Origin: Verrucomicrobiales bacterium
Lineage (GTDB): Bacteria > Verrucomicrobiota > Verrucomicrobiia > Verrucomicrobiales > Verrucomicrobiaceae
NCBI GenBank assembly: GCA_003453085.1
Contig: DMMK01000542.1
Coordinates: forward strand, 1 to 6,924
Direction: 5' to 3'
Length of the DNA: 6,924 nt
Shown here: in pieces, positions 1 to 6,210 of the stretch
How the letters are laid out: each line of letters opens with the position of its first letter
Numbering within the stretch: position 1 is the stretch's first letter
Position numbers and translations under genes: made by a program
Notes under the pieces: generated by a model
The model's database searches: none
The model's input: the letters and a program-made list of their open reading frames with translations, nothing else
What the model was told of the DNA's origin: nothing

Positions 1-648
1 GAGCAGATCGCCGAAATGAGGCATGGCTACTTTGCCAACATCAGCTACCTGGATGCCCAACTGGGCAAGGTACTGGATGCCCTGGAAAAGAGCGGCAAGG
101 CGGACCAGACAATCATCACCTTCGTGGGAGATCACGGCTATCACCTGGGGGAACACAGCCTGTGGGGAAAAACGTCTAACTTTGAGTATGACGCACGTGT
201 CCCCTTCATGATCGCAAGCGCAGACGGAAAAAACGCGGGCACAAAAACCGAATCCCTAGCAGAGCTGGTGGATCTCTTTCCCACCTTGGTAGAGATGTGC
301 GGGCTGCCCATGCCGAAAGGGCTGGATGGAGACAGTCTGGCTGCCGTGGTGGCCGATCCAGCCCAGGCCATCAAAGCCGCTGCCTTCACCCAGCTTCCAC
401 GCCCAGCCTACTTTGATCGCGAACCAGACAAACGTCCCAAGGCCATGGGTTACAGCGTGCGCACGGAGGATGTTCGCTACACCGAGTGGCGGGACTGGCT
501 GACGGGGGACGTGGTGGCCAAGGAGCTCTACGATCACCGAAACGATCCTTCAGAACTGAAGAACCGTGCCGATGACAGCGGGCTGGCTGAAGCACAAAAC
601 CAGGCGGCGAAACTACTGCGAGCCGAGTTTCCCGTGGTAAAACATTGA
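1..648 (+). CDS. Sulfatase, iduronate-2-sulfatase-like (C-terminal part, cut by window start)
   Basis: This is the C-terminal 215 codons of an S1-family (alkaline phosphatase superfamily) sulfatase, open from base 1; the first ATG in the window is internal. Such enzymes hydrolyse sulfate esters on glycans and are usually exported. Counting from base 1, GDHGYHLGEH covers residues 43-52. Asp44 and His45 match the calcium-binding Asp-His pair of the family, and Lys57 in LWGKTSNFE matches the conserved sulfate-contacting lysine of the iduronate-2-sulfatase group. VDLFPTLVEMCGLP follows near residues 86-99, and the tail has the typical ELYDHRNDPSELKN motif. The N-terminal half, with the Cys/Ser that becomes formylglycine and the signal peptide, lies outside, so activity and substrate cannot be judged. 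The frame is intact and ends in TGA. The gene converges with the PepSY gene 23 bp away, with no clear terminator between them. Family assignment is firm; substrate is unknown. Confidence 0.93.
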   Translation, partial: EQIAEMRHGYFANISYLDAQLGKVLDALEKSGKADQTIITFVGDHGYHLGEHSLWGKTSNFEYDARVPFMIASADGKNAGTKTESLAELVDLFPTLVEMCGLPMPKGLDGDSLAAVVADPAQAIKAAAFTQLPRPAYFDREPDKRPKAMGYSVRTEDVRYTEWRDWLTGDVVAKELYDHRNDPSELKNRADDSGLAEAQNQAAKLLRAEFPVVKH

Positions 649-671
649 TCTCACTTCTGGGCCTTGGTCGC

Positions 672-1388
672 TTACTTGGCTGCTGATGAGCGCTTTGGCC
701 GGGTGATGAAGAACAACGCGATGCCCAACAAGGACACGACACAAGTGGCAAAGGTGAGCGTGGTGAGGACCAGGTCCCGGACATCCTTGTTGGGGATGAA
801 TCCCAGCTTGTGAAAGTTGGTGAAAATACGCGCTTCAAACTGGCGGCTGTCATCGGTGTGACGCGTGACACTGCCTGTAGTCGTGGACACGTAAACACGG
901 GTGTTTAGCTCATCATCAAGATCAAACCGATAGACCGGGAGGATTCGGAAAATATTGATGTACTCCGTATTGAAGACGGTGAGAAAATCTGTCTTCCGCT
1001 CCTTTTTACCGCCAAGGAAGGCACTGGCGATCTCGCTGGCGTAGGCCTCATCCTGGGAGGGATCCACACGGCCATCCACGGCGCTCACATACTGGGCGGC
1101 ATGCCCGCCTTTCACATAGACCTGATACCAGGGCTGGCCGCCGATGCTGCGCACGTTCACGGCACTGATGCCCTGGGCGGCTTCGGGCAGCCGGGCCACG
1201 GCCTCACCCACGGCCATCCGGATCTGTGTGACATCCAGACCTTCCCCGCTAGGACGGGCGGACGGAGGTGGTGCCTGTGTGCGGGTCATCACGTTATGAA
1301 TGACGCCACTGCCTGCGGACATGAGGATGGTGACGCTGAAAATCAGACCTAACCAACGATGCGCCTTGCGAATGAGATTTTTGTTCAT
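672..1388 (-). CDS. PepSY domain membrane protein (PepSY-associated TM type)
   Basis: A 238-aa inner-membrane protein with two helices and a large extracytoplasmic part. Helix 1 spans about residues 12-33 and follows the motif HRWLGLIFS (His10); His31 lies at its outer end. Residues about 50-175 contain two PepSY-like units: one around QPWYQVYVKGGHAAQYVSAVDGR, one around TRVYVSTTTGSV. FHKLGF (His193) precedes helix 2 at about 206-228, which ends in the positive tail RPKRSSAAK. Paired membrane histidines are typical of PepSY-associated helix proteins, some of which are thought to bind haem or act in ferric reduction; that function is inferred. It is shorter than the three- or four-helix PiuB-type reductases. 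It is the last gene of the operon, 65 bp after the TonB-dependent receptor. The start ATG has only a GGTGG stretch about 12 nt upstream. A role beside a receptor suggests processing of the imported ligand, not a peptidase inhibitor. Confidence 0.85.
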   Translation of the reverse strand: MNKNLIRKAHRWLGLIFSVTILMSAGSGVIHNVMTRTQAPPPSARPSGEGLDVTQIRMAVGEAVARLPEAAQGISAVNVRSIGGQPWYQVYVKGGHAAQYVSAVDGRVDPSQDEAYASEIASAFLGGKKERKTDFLTVFNTEYINIFRILPVYRFDLDDELNTRVYVSTTTGSVTRHTDDSRQFEARIFTNFHKLGFIPNKDVRDLVLTTLTFATCVVSLLGIALFFITRPKRSSAAK

Positions 1389-1412
1389 GATTTAATAATG
1401 TCCACCGAATGA

Positions 1413-1444
1413 AGGCGGGCGGGAGAACACTCCCCCGCCCGCCT
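1413..1444. repeat. Perfect 11-bp GC-rich inverted repeat between receptor and PepSY genes
   Basis: The left arm AGGCGGGCGGG (1413-1423) and right arm CCCGCCCGCCT (1434-1444) are exact complements around a 10-nt loop. It begins 9 bases after the receptor stop codon in the direction of transcription. There is no T tract on the minus strand, so it is not a standard intrinsic terminator for the operon. It more likely marks a processing or 3'-end-stabilising hairpin that would let the receptor and the PepSY gene be expressed at different levels. On the plus strand it is followed only by AAAATC. Confidence 0.7.
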
Positions 1445-1453
1445 AAAATCACC

Positions 1454-3679
1454 TTACCACTTCCACTCCACACCTGCATACACAGCCCGCCCATCTCCAG
1501 GGAAATAGACGGCGCTGCCGGCATTGGCGGTTTTCAGCACACCGGTGGTGGCCGCGTAGGTCTCATCGGTGAGGTTTTTGCCTTCGATGAAAAACGAGAA
1601 GCCTTTGGGGGTGCGATAGCCCAGTTTGAACCCGAGCAGAGCGTAGCCATCCGCCTTCTGCGAATTGGCCAGATCCACAAAGTAGCTCTGCGGAACCCAC
1701 TCCACATTCGGCCCAGCATAAAAGCCACAGGGATGCTCATACAGCAGCTCGGCACGGTAGTAGTGGCGGGGCATGCCCGGCAGCTCGTTGTTCCCAAATT
1801 CGCCGTCGCCGTCAAAGTGGAAATCGCTGAAGAGATACACCTGGCGCAAGAAGAGCCGGTCTCCCTTCACGGCTTCCGTGGCAGCTTGCTTGCCGCTGCC
1901 CAGCGTCGCCTCCTGCCAGGGCGTGAACAGCCCGCGCAGCAGGTCATAGTCCACCTGCGCCTCCACACCGTGGTGGATCGTGCGGCCCGCATTCACCGTC
2001 TGCGTGGCGCTCACACCAGGGATGCCCAGAGACAGCAGTTCATTGTCCAGCCAGGCATAATACCAGGCCACATCCCACGCCGCACGACCTGCACGGCCAC
2101 GTGTACCGATTTCAACCGTGGTGCCACGCTGAGCATCCAACTCCACCAGGCCCGGGGCTGCGCCTGCTGCCGTCAGCTCCCCAAAGGAAGGCGGCTCGAA
2201 ACTGCGGCTGACATTGAAGAACACCTGCGTCTCTGGATTGACCTCCCAGAGCACCCCCAATTTGGGGCTGAAGCCCCAGTAGTCCTGACGGTCTGTGTTG
2301 TTTACACCAAAGACACGCTGCTCGTCAAAGTCGCGGTTCGCATAGCTGCCCTGTGCGCCCAGGATGAGGGCGACAGAGTCCGTCATGTAAAACGTGTCCT
2401 GAATGTACAAATCCACGTTCGTGGACTGAAGCTGGTTCTCAGCCGTGCGGAGACCGCGCTCGCCTAACAAGTTTTGGAACCGATTATCCTGGGTGATGCC
2501 ATACATGGCCCCCATGCCCAGCGTGAAGCGGTTGCGATGCCCAGCCAGATCCGCCAGCGAATCATACCGCACGTCCACGCCAAAGTCGTTGGAGACCTGA
2601 TCAATGACCTGGAAGATCGGATGATCCAGATCTTTCCAAGACCAAAAGCTGCTCACCGTCAGCGTTTCATCGCCATCGCGGAAGGTCGTCTTGTTCGCCA
2701 CCCGCAGCAGTTCAAAGTCACGCTTCTGCTTCAGTGCCACACTGCCTGCATTCGCCTGATCCGGGCGGCTTTCCAGTTGAGCCTTTGTCAGGTTGCCGGG
2801 CAATTGCGAATCTGTCTGCACATACGTCAGGTAGAAGCGTGTCTCGATATCGTCGCTGATCTTGTAGCCGACATTTGCGAAGAAACGCTGGTTGCTCTGT
2901 CGGCTCCAGTCACGGAATCCATCTGAGGAGGAGTGCGAGACACTCACATAATAATCTGCCGCGCCGAAGACGCCGCCCGAGCTCACCTGAGCGCGAAAGG
3001 AATCAAAACTCCCCGCCTCAAAGCGCATCTGCAAAGGCGAGGCCTCATGCCCTGTCATGGAGACAAAGTTGATCGCGCCGCCGAGGGTGGTGGAGCCATA
3101 TTGCAAGGCATTAGCCCCCCGGAAAACCTCGATGTAGCGGGCAGACAGAGGCTCAATGGCCTGCATGTCAAAACCTCCATCGGCAAGGTTCAGCGGAGCA
3201 CCGTCCTGCATGAGCTTGATGCCGCGACCATGAAAGGTGCGCTGGATACCGGAGCCACGGATGGAAATGCGCGACTCTTCCGCCCCGAAACGGGGCTGGA
3301 CGAAAACGCCTGGAGAGTAATCCAGGGCATCCTTCAGCGTGGTGGCACGACCACGTTTGTATTCCTCAGCATCCACTACGCCGACACCGCCGGGGATGAT
3401 GGAGAGTTCCTTTTTCACCGTTGCCACACTAGGCACGGTGAGAGATTCGGGCTGGGAAGAGGCCGTGACGACCACCTCTGGAAGACTGGCCCCACAGGCC
3501 GTGGTTTGAGCTAAAAGGGACGGGCACAGCTGCGTGCCCAGGACGAACAAAGACAGGTATAATTTCACAAAGAATGATGACAGGACATGGGCGAGAACAC
3601 GCCGCGCAAGGCAGACGTGAATCACGACACCGGGATGAGAGTAGAAACCGTAGGACCGCTGCGATTCAGCGGCCATCAT
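1454..3679 (-). CDS. TonB-dependent outer-membrane receptor (FecA-like class)
   Basis: A 741-aa outer-membrane active-transport receptor powered by TonB/ExbBD. A hydrophobic signal sequence lies at about residues 38-57 (KLYLSLFVLG...SLLAQ), then a TonB box, EVVVTAS, at 68-74. The plug domain (about 84-207) has LKDALDYSPGVFV, RISIRGSG, the segment GRGIKLMQDGAPLNLADGG, and the closing motif IEVFRGANALQYGSTTLGGAINFVS. The rest is a beta-barrel with alternating aromatic strands, SFEPPSFGEL late in the barrel, and a C-terminal VEWKW with the final aromatic residue expected for BAM recognition. Plug motifs resemble the FecA-like class (ferric citrate or other siderophore receptors), but ligand cannot be inferred. 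The ATG at 3679 lies 1 nt after the upstream stop (TGAGATG), favouring translational coupling; it leaves an odd 37-residue leader before the signal sequence. A GTG at 3568 would give a 704-aa protein with a standard signal peptide. No frameshift is seen. Confidence 0.93.
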   Translation of the reverse strand: MMAAESQRSYGFYSHPGVVIHVCLARRVLAHVLSSFFVKLYLSLFVLGTQLCPSLLAQTTACGASLPEVVVTASSQPESLTVPSVATVKKELSIIPGGVGVVDAEEYKRGRATTLKDALDYSPGVFVQPRFGAEESRISIRGSGIQRTFHGRGIKLMQDGAPLNLADGGFDMQAIEPLSARYIEVFRGANALQYGSTTLGGAINFVSMTGHEASPLQMRFEAGSFDSFRAQVSSGGVFGAADYYVSVSHSSSDGFRDWSRQSNQRFFANVGYKISDDIETRFYLTYVQTDSQLPGNLTKAQLESRPDQANAGSVALKQKRDFELLRVANKTTFRDGDETLTVSSFWSWKDLDHPIFQVIDQVSNDFGVDVRYDSLADLAGHRNRFTLGMGAMYGITQDNRFQNLLGERGLRTAENQLQSTNVDLYIQDTFYMTDSVALILGAQGSYANRDFDEQRVFGVNNTDRQDYWGFSPKLGVLWEVNPETQVFFNVSRSFEPPSFGELTAAGAAPGLVELDAQRGTTVEIGTRGRAGRAAWDVAWYYAWLDNELLSLGIPGVSATQTVNAGRTIHHGVEAQVDYDLLRGLFTPWQEATLGSGKQAATEAVKGDRLFLRQVYLFSDFHFDGDGEFGNNELPGMPRHYYRAELLYEHPCGFYAGPNVEWVPQSYFVDLANSQKADGYALLGFKLGYRTPKGFSFFIEGKNLTDETYAATTGVLKTANAGSAVYFPGDGRAVYAGVEWKW

Positions 3680-3680
3680 C

Positions 3681-4085
3681 TCAAACCGAACTCTGTCGCG
3701 GCGGTGTCCAAAGCGGGGGTATCACCCGCCGTTCCCCCTGCTGTGTCAGTGGGGCATAAGTTATCCGCACTGGAGCAGGCGCGATAACCTGCAAGTCTTG
3801 CACCAGGACCGCATCCAGCTTCTTCATCGGCACCTGGACCGATTTTTCCTGATCCTGCTTTTGACCTTTGTCCACCGCTTTGCAAAGCGGACAGGGATGC
3901 TCGCCATCGAAGGTCTTGGCCACGGCCTCCACCAGTGATCCGTCACGCGAAAAACTGATGAGCATGCCTGTCCAGGCAATGCCCTGCAACACGGCCCACT
4001 GGAGACCTAACGAACAGCATAACACGACCACCACCATCCAGCGCGCGAGGCGCGGGAGCAGGGAGAGGGCAGCAGGGGTGGACAT
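3681..4085 (-). CDS. Small single-helix membrane protein with HPCPLC motif, metal-related (inferred)
   Basis: A 134-aa protein I cannot assign to a named family. Arg12 and Arg15 precede a hydrophobic helix at about 17-43 (MVVVVLCCSLGLQWAVLQ...), with a Cys pair at 23-24. Next come a short amphipathic stretch and FDGEHPCPLCKAV at 59-71, giving His63, Cys65 and Cys68. The remaining tail is polar, with many Lys and Gln (75-90), and proline-rich near the end. The H-x-C-x-x-C group outside the membrane could bind a metal ion or form a redox disulfide; this is inference from the motif. A similar layout is seen in DUF2946-like small proteins near metal receptors, but the match is loose. It is the first gene of the operon; its TGA is 1 nt from the receptor ATG. 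The start could instead be Met17 at 4037. Reading frame and operon position make it a real gene; function is open. Confidence 0.75.
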   Translation of the reverse strand: MSTPAALSLLPRLARWMVVVVLCCSLGLQWAVLQGIAWTGMLISFSRDGSLVEAVAKTFDGEHPCPLCKAVDKGQKQDQEKSVQVPMKKLDAVLVQDLQVIAPAPVRITYAPLTQQGERRVIPPLWTPPRQSSV

Positions 4086-4094
4086 CAGCGCGCG

Positions 4095-4123
4095 AGGCTA
4101 GAGGGCCGCCTAGGCACTGTCAA
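4095..4123 (-). promoter_or_regulatory. Candidate sigma70-type promoter for the receptor operon
   Basis: Read on the minus strand, TTGACA (4118-4123) is a perfect -35 box. Seventeen bases on is TAGCCT (4095-4100), a weak -10 match with the key T1, A2 and T6 present. The predicted start point, around 4088, would be only a few bases before the ATG at 4085, giving a nearly leaderless mRNA. This agrees with the absence of a Shine-Dalgarno sequence there. The match was found by eye in the 57-bp gap after the small membrane protein gene. Confidence 0.35.
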
Positions 4124-4142
4124 CTGCCGTCCGCAGCCAGCG

Positions 4143-4394
4143 TCAGATTGCCAGTGCAAAGAAGGCAAACACAATCAGCATGCCCCACCAGAGCACCCAA
4201 GTCTGCATGCGGCCATAGTCACGGCCGCCGCTGGTATCGCTTGGAATTTCGTCGTCAAAACCAAAAAGACGGGTCTGATGTTTGAAAAAATACACGCCCA
4301 GGGCAAGCGTGCAGGCGATGCCTATCCAGGCAAGAATTTTGAAGGGGTAAAGGTCTTCGCGACTGAGGGCTGCCAGCAGGGGTTCCAGATTCAT
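4143..4394 (-). CDS. Small two-helix membrane protein of unknown function
   Basis: An 83-aa protein I do not recognise. Helix 1 is at about residues 18-37 (FKILAWIGIACTLALGVYFF). A basic/polar linker follows, with KHQTRLFGFDDEIPSDTSGGRDYGR at 38-62, and helix 2 at about 64-83 (QTWVLWWGMLIVFAFFALAI) runs to the C-terminus. The frame opens further upstream to 4457, but those 21 residues (DEIAAICIWSDRAG...) look non-coding and overlap the direct repeats. The ATG at 4394 gives a sensible amphipathic N-terminus and has GGGAG 13 nt upstream. The gene is downstream of the MocR regulator on the same strand, 96 bp away, and may be its target or be cotranscribed with it. Helix content and base composition support a real gene, but no function can be given. 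Its size and layout would also fit a small accessory subunit of a membrane complex. Confidence 0.65.
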   Translation of the reverse strand: MNLEPLLAALSREDLYPFKILAWIGIACTLALGVYFFKHQTRLFGFDDEIPSDTSGGRDYGRMQTWVLWWGMLIVFAFFALAI

Positions 4395-4400
4395 GGCCCA

Positions 4401-4422
4401 AGATAGGCTCCCTGCCCTATCT
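4401..4422 (-). promoter_or_regulatory. 7-bp inverted repeat with ribosome-binding-site-like loop
   Basis: AGATAGG and CCTATCT pair perfectly around an 8-nt loop, which reads GCAGGGAG on the minus strand. The GGGAG in the loop is the only Shine-Dalgarno-like sequence near the ATG at 4394, and the stem ends 6 nt before that ATG. In RNA this would be a small hairpin that could control translation; in DNA it could be an operator. One arm is shared with the first of the adjoining direct repeats. Confidence 0.45.
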
Positions 4423-4463
4423 GACCAGATACAGATGGCCGCTATCTCATCATGCACAGATGG
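4417..4463. repeat. Two direct repeats CTATCT-N8-ACAGATGG, 25-bp period
   Basis: Copy 1 (4417-4438) and copy 2 (4442-4463) share CTATCT at their left end and ACAGATGG at their right end, with exactly 8 bases between in both. Within those 8 bases three positions also agree, so 17 of 22 match. They lie between the MocR gene and the small membrane protein gene. MocR-family regulators such as GabR and PdxR are known to bind paired direct repeats, so an operator for the neighbouring regulator is a reasonable inference. Confidence 0.5.
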
Positions 4464-4490
4464 TACAGCAGGCCAGAAACAAGCGGTCCA

Positions 4491-5936
4491 TCATGCTAAG
4501 TGCCTTTTGGCCAGACTGCCCAGAATCTGAAGGGCCTCCTGCAAGCGTGGAGACCATGGGACGCCGCAGGAGAGGCGGATGCAGTTTCGGTATCCTTGGT
4601 TAGGCGAAAACATCGGACCCGGAGCGATGTTGATCTCGCGGGCCAGGGCCTCATCCTGCAGACGCAGGGCATCCACTCCCGAGGGCATCTCCACCCACAG
4701 TACAAAGCCGCCCTGAGGCTGGGTGACCCGCGTGCCCTCTGGAAAGGCGGCGGCCACCGCCTGGGCCACACGCTGCACATTGCCTGCATAAAAGGCCCGT
4801 GCACCGCGCAGGTAGTGATCGTACCCCCCCGTGGCCAAGAACTCCGCAATCGCGAGCTCCGGCAGGGTGGCGGTGGCGAGGGTGCTCGTCAGCTTCAGGG
4901 TCTTCACCTGCTCATAGTAGCGGCCTGGGGCCACCCAGCCAACACGGTAGCCCGGAGCCAGGGATTTGGAAAAGGAACTACAGAGCATCACCAGTCCTTT
5001 TTCATCGTAGCCCTTGGCCAGACGTGGCCGATGAGGGCCGTGATGCAGCTCGCCAAAGACATCATCTTCGATCAGGGGGATGTCGCGCTCGGCCAGCATC
5101 TGCACCAGACGCTCTTTGTTGGCATCCGGCATCAGGGCACCGAGGGGATTGCTGAAGTTGGGCACGGCGAGGCAGGCGGCGACCTGTCGGGTCTTCAGCA
5201 CCCGGGCAAGCGCATCGAGATCCATGCCATCGCGAGGATGGGTGGGGATCTCGATGGCCCTGAGCTTGAGTGATTCAAGAGCATGCAACACCCCGAAATA
5301 CGTGGGAGACTCCACCGCCACCACGCTGCCCGGCACGGTGACCGCACGTAGGCAGAGCATGAGAGCCTCCGTCGCGCCGCAGGTCGTAATGACCTCCTGC
5401 GGCAGGAGCATCGCACCGGCATTCATGACCCTCTTGGCCACCTCCCGACGCAGCACCTCCGTACCGGGCGGCATGTCATAGGAAACTCCGCTCTTGCCCG
5501 CCCGCCGCGCGACCCCGGCGAGGATGCGGTTCAGCTTCACCATGGGCAGCAGTTCGGGGCTGGGCACTGCACCACCCAAAGCCAGGACGTGCGGCAGCAT
5601 AGCGGCCTCAAATAGGCGTGATTGCAGGGCACCGACGGTGACCTCGCTGACCGCACGAGGCGTGCGCGCCATCATCGGTTCCTTGAGCACCGGTCTGGGC
5701 ACCCGCACAAAAAAGCCGGACTTGGGCCGGGCCTCCACGAGGCCGCGATCCTCTAGCCAGATGAAGGCCTGGATGGCGGTGGTAAGGCTCACCCCATGCT
5801 GCTCGCTCACACGCCGGAGGGAGGACACTCGTTCCCCCGGCCTGAGGACGCCTTCCTCAATCAGACGTGCGATCTTCTCCGCCACCTCCTGATAAAGGGG
5901 CGTGGAGGTAGCATCCGTGCGAGGAGTCCGAGACAT
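4491..5936 (-). CDS. MocR/GntR-family transcriptional regulator with PLP aminotransferase domain
   Basis: A 481-aa cytoplasmic DNA-binding regulator of the MocR subfamily, of typical length (about 450-500). The GntR winged-helix domain is at about 12-80: PLYQEVAEKIARLIEEGVL, LRPGERVSSLRRVSEQHGVS, then the recognition helix and wing GLVEARPKSGFFV. After a linker, the fold-type I aminotransferase domain spans about 115-478, with GATEALMLCLRA (187-198), ESPTYFG, the PLP-contacting NFSNPLG (260-266), EDDVFGEL (290-297), and SSFSKSLAPGYRVGW (320-334) with the Schiff-base lysine Lys324. CIRLSCGV carries the conserved C-terminal Arg. All key PLP residues are present, so it probably senses an amine or amino-acid-related effector through PLP. 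It most resembles YdcR-like members; the effector is unknown. The ATG at 5936 is the first Met before the HTH; the Shine-Dalgarno is weak (GGTG). A downstream 83-aa gene is the nearest possible target. Confidence 0.93.
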   Translation of the reverse strand: MSRTPRTDATSTPLYQEVAEKIARLIEEGVLRPGERVSSLRRVSEQHGVSLTTAIQAFIWLEDRGLVEARPKSGFFVRVPRPVLKEPMMARTPRAVSEVTVGALQSRLFEAAMLPHVLALGGAVPSPELLPMVKLNRILAGVARRAGKSGVSYDMPPGTEVLRREVAKRVMNAGAMLLPQEVITTCGATEALMLCLRAVTVPGSVVAVESPTYFGVLHALESLKLRAIEIPTHPRDGMDLDALARVLKTRQVAACLAVPNFSNPLGALMPDANKERLVQMLAERDIPLIEDDVFGELHHGPHRPRLAKGYDEKGLVMLCSSFSKSLAPGYRVGWVAPGRYYEQVKTLKLTSTLATATLPELAIAEFLATGGYDHYLRGARAFYAGNVQRVAQAVAAAFPEGTRVTQPQGGFVLWVEMPSGVDALRLQDEALAREINIAPGPMFSPNQGYRNCIRLSCGVPWSPRLQEALQILGSLAKRHLA

Positions 5937-5975
5937 GGTGAGAGCACCGACGCAGTTTGGAGCGATGCGCCAGCA

Positions 5976-6004
5976 AGACTAGCAAAGCGCAGTCCGTGCT
6001 CCAA
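5976..6004 (-). promoter_or_regulatory. Candidate promoter of the MocR regulator, extended -10
   Basis: On the minus strand TTGGAG (5999-6004) and TAGTCT (5976-5981) are 17 bases apart, and TGC just before the -10 gives an extended -10 (TGnTAGTCT). The start point would be near 5969, about 33 nt before the ATG. The -35 is weak, which is common where an extended -10 or an activator compensates. Found by eye. Confidence 0.35.
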
Positions 6005-6007
6005 GCA

Positions 6008-6022
6008 AGTGGCCAAGCCACT
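6008..6022. promoter_or_regulatory. Dyad AGTGGC-CAA-GCCACT upstream of the MocR gene
   Basis: A perfect 6-bp inverted repeat around 3 bases. It lies immediately upstream of the candidate -35 of the regulator promoter, where an operator or activator site would be expected. It does not share sequence with the direct repeats at 4417-4463, so the two would be bound by different factors or in different modes. It could be a chance palindrome. Confidence 0.35.
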
Positions 6023-6110
6023 AGAGGAAAAGAAGAGGCAGGAGATGAAATGCTCTCAAAAGGCTGGTGCCACTTCTCCGTGTGCCTGTGGATATGGATT
6101 TCAGCACCCG

Positions 6111-6139
6111 TTCAAACAGTCAATTTCACATTCGATACT
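6111..6139 (+). promoter_or_regulatory. Candidate promoter of the DUF2383-type gene
   Basis: TTCAAA (6111-6116) and GATACT (6134-6139) are 17 bases apart, each matching four of six consensus positions. They are in the AT-rich stretch at about 6110-6210, distinct from the GC-rich genes around it. The start point would be near 6146, leaving a leader of about 65 nt with no clear Shine-Dalgarno before the ATG. The rest of the 274-bp gap holds only the regulator promoter and its dyad. Confidence 0.3.
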
Positions 6140-6210
6140 TTTTGTTATTCCAGGAGACAACCGTCCCGCATACACGCATTTCCCTTTTTGGATTCGATCT
6201 TTGTTTAGCC

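Noticed and set aside
1..648. Sulfatase as a pseudogene
   Set aside because: The missing N-terminal part is cut by the window edge; the visible frame is intact to a normal C-terminus.
649..671. Bidirectional terminator between the converging sulfatase and PepSY genes
   Set aside because: No stem with a T tract can be drawn in these 23 bases or just beyond.
1409..2467. 352-codon plus-strand open frame opposite the receptor gene
   Set aside because: It is the antisense shadow of a clear TonB-dependent receptor barrel. The translation is Arg/His-rich with no domain, and high GC readily creates such frames.
4395..4457. Earlier ATG for the 83-aa membrane protein
   Set aside because: The 21 extra residues overlap the direct repeats and hairpin, and do not resemble a natural N-terminus; a GGGAG motif favours ATG 4394.
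4500..5273. 257-codon plus-strand open frame opposite the MocR gene
   Set aside because: The opposite strand encodes an intact aminotransferase domain with all PLP motifs; the plus-strand product shows no recognisable domain.
4491..5936. Plain metabolic aminotransferase
   Set aside because: The N-terminal GntR winged helix is complete, so a regulator is the better call even though the PLP site is intact.
6067..6210. In-frame extension of the DUF2383-type gene to an earlier ATG
   Set aside because: The 48 extra residues look like translated promoter DNA, and the family helix begins just after ATG 6211.
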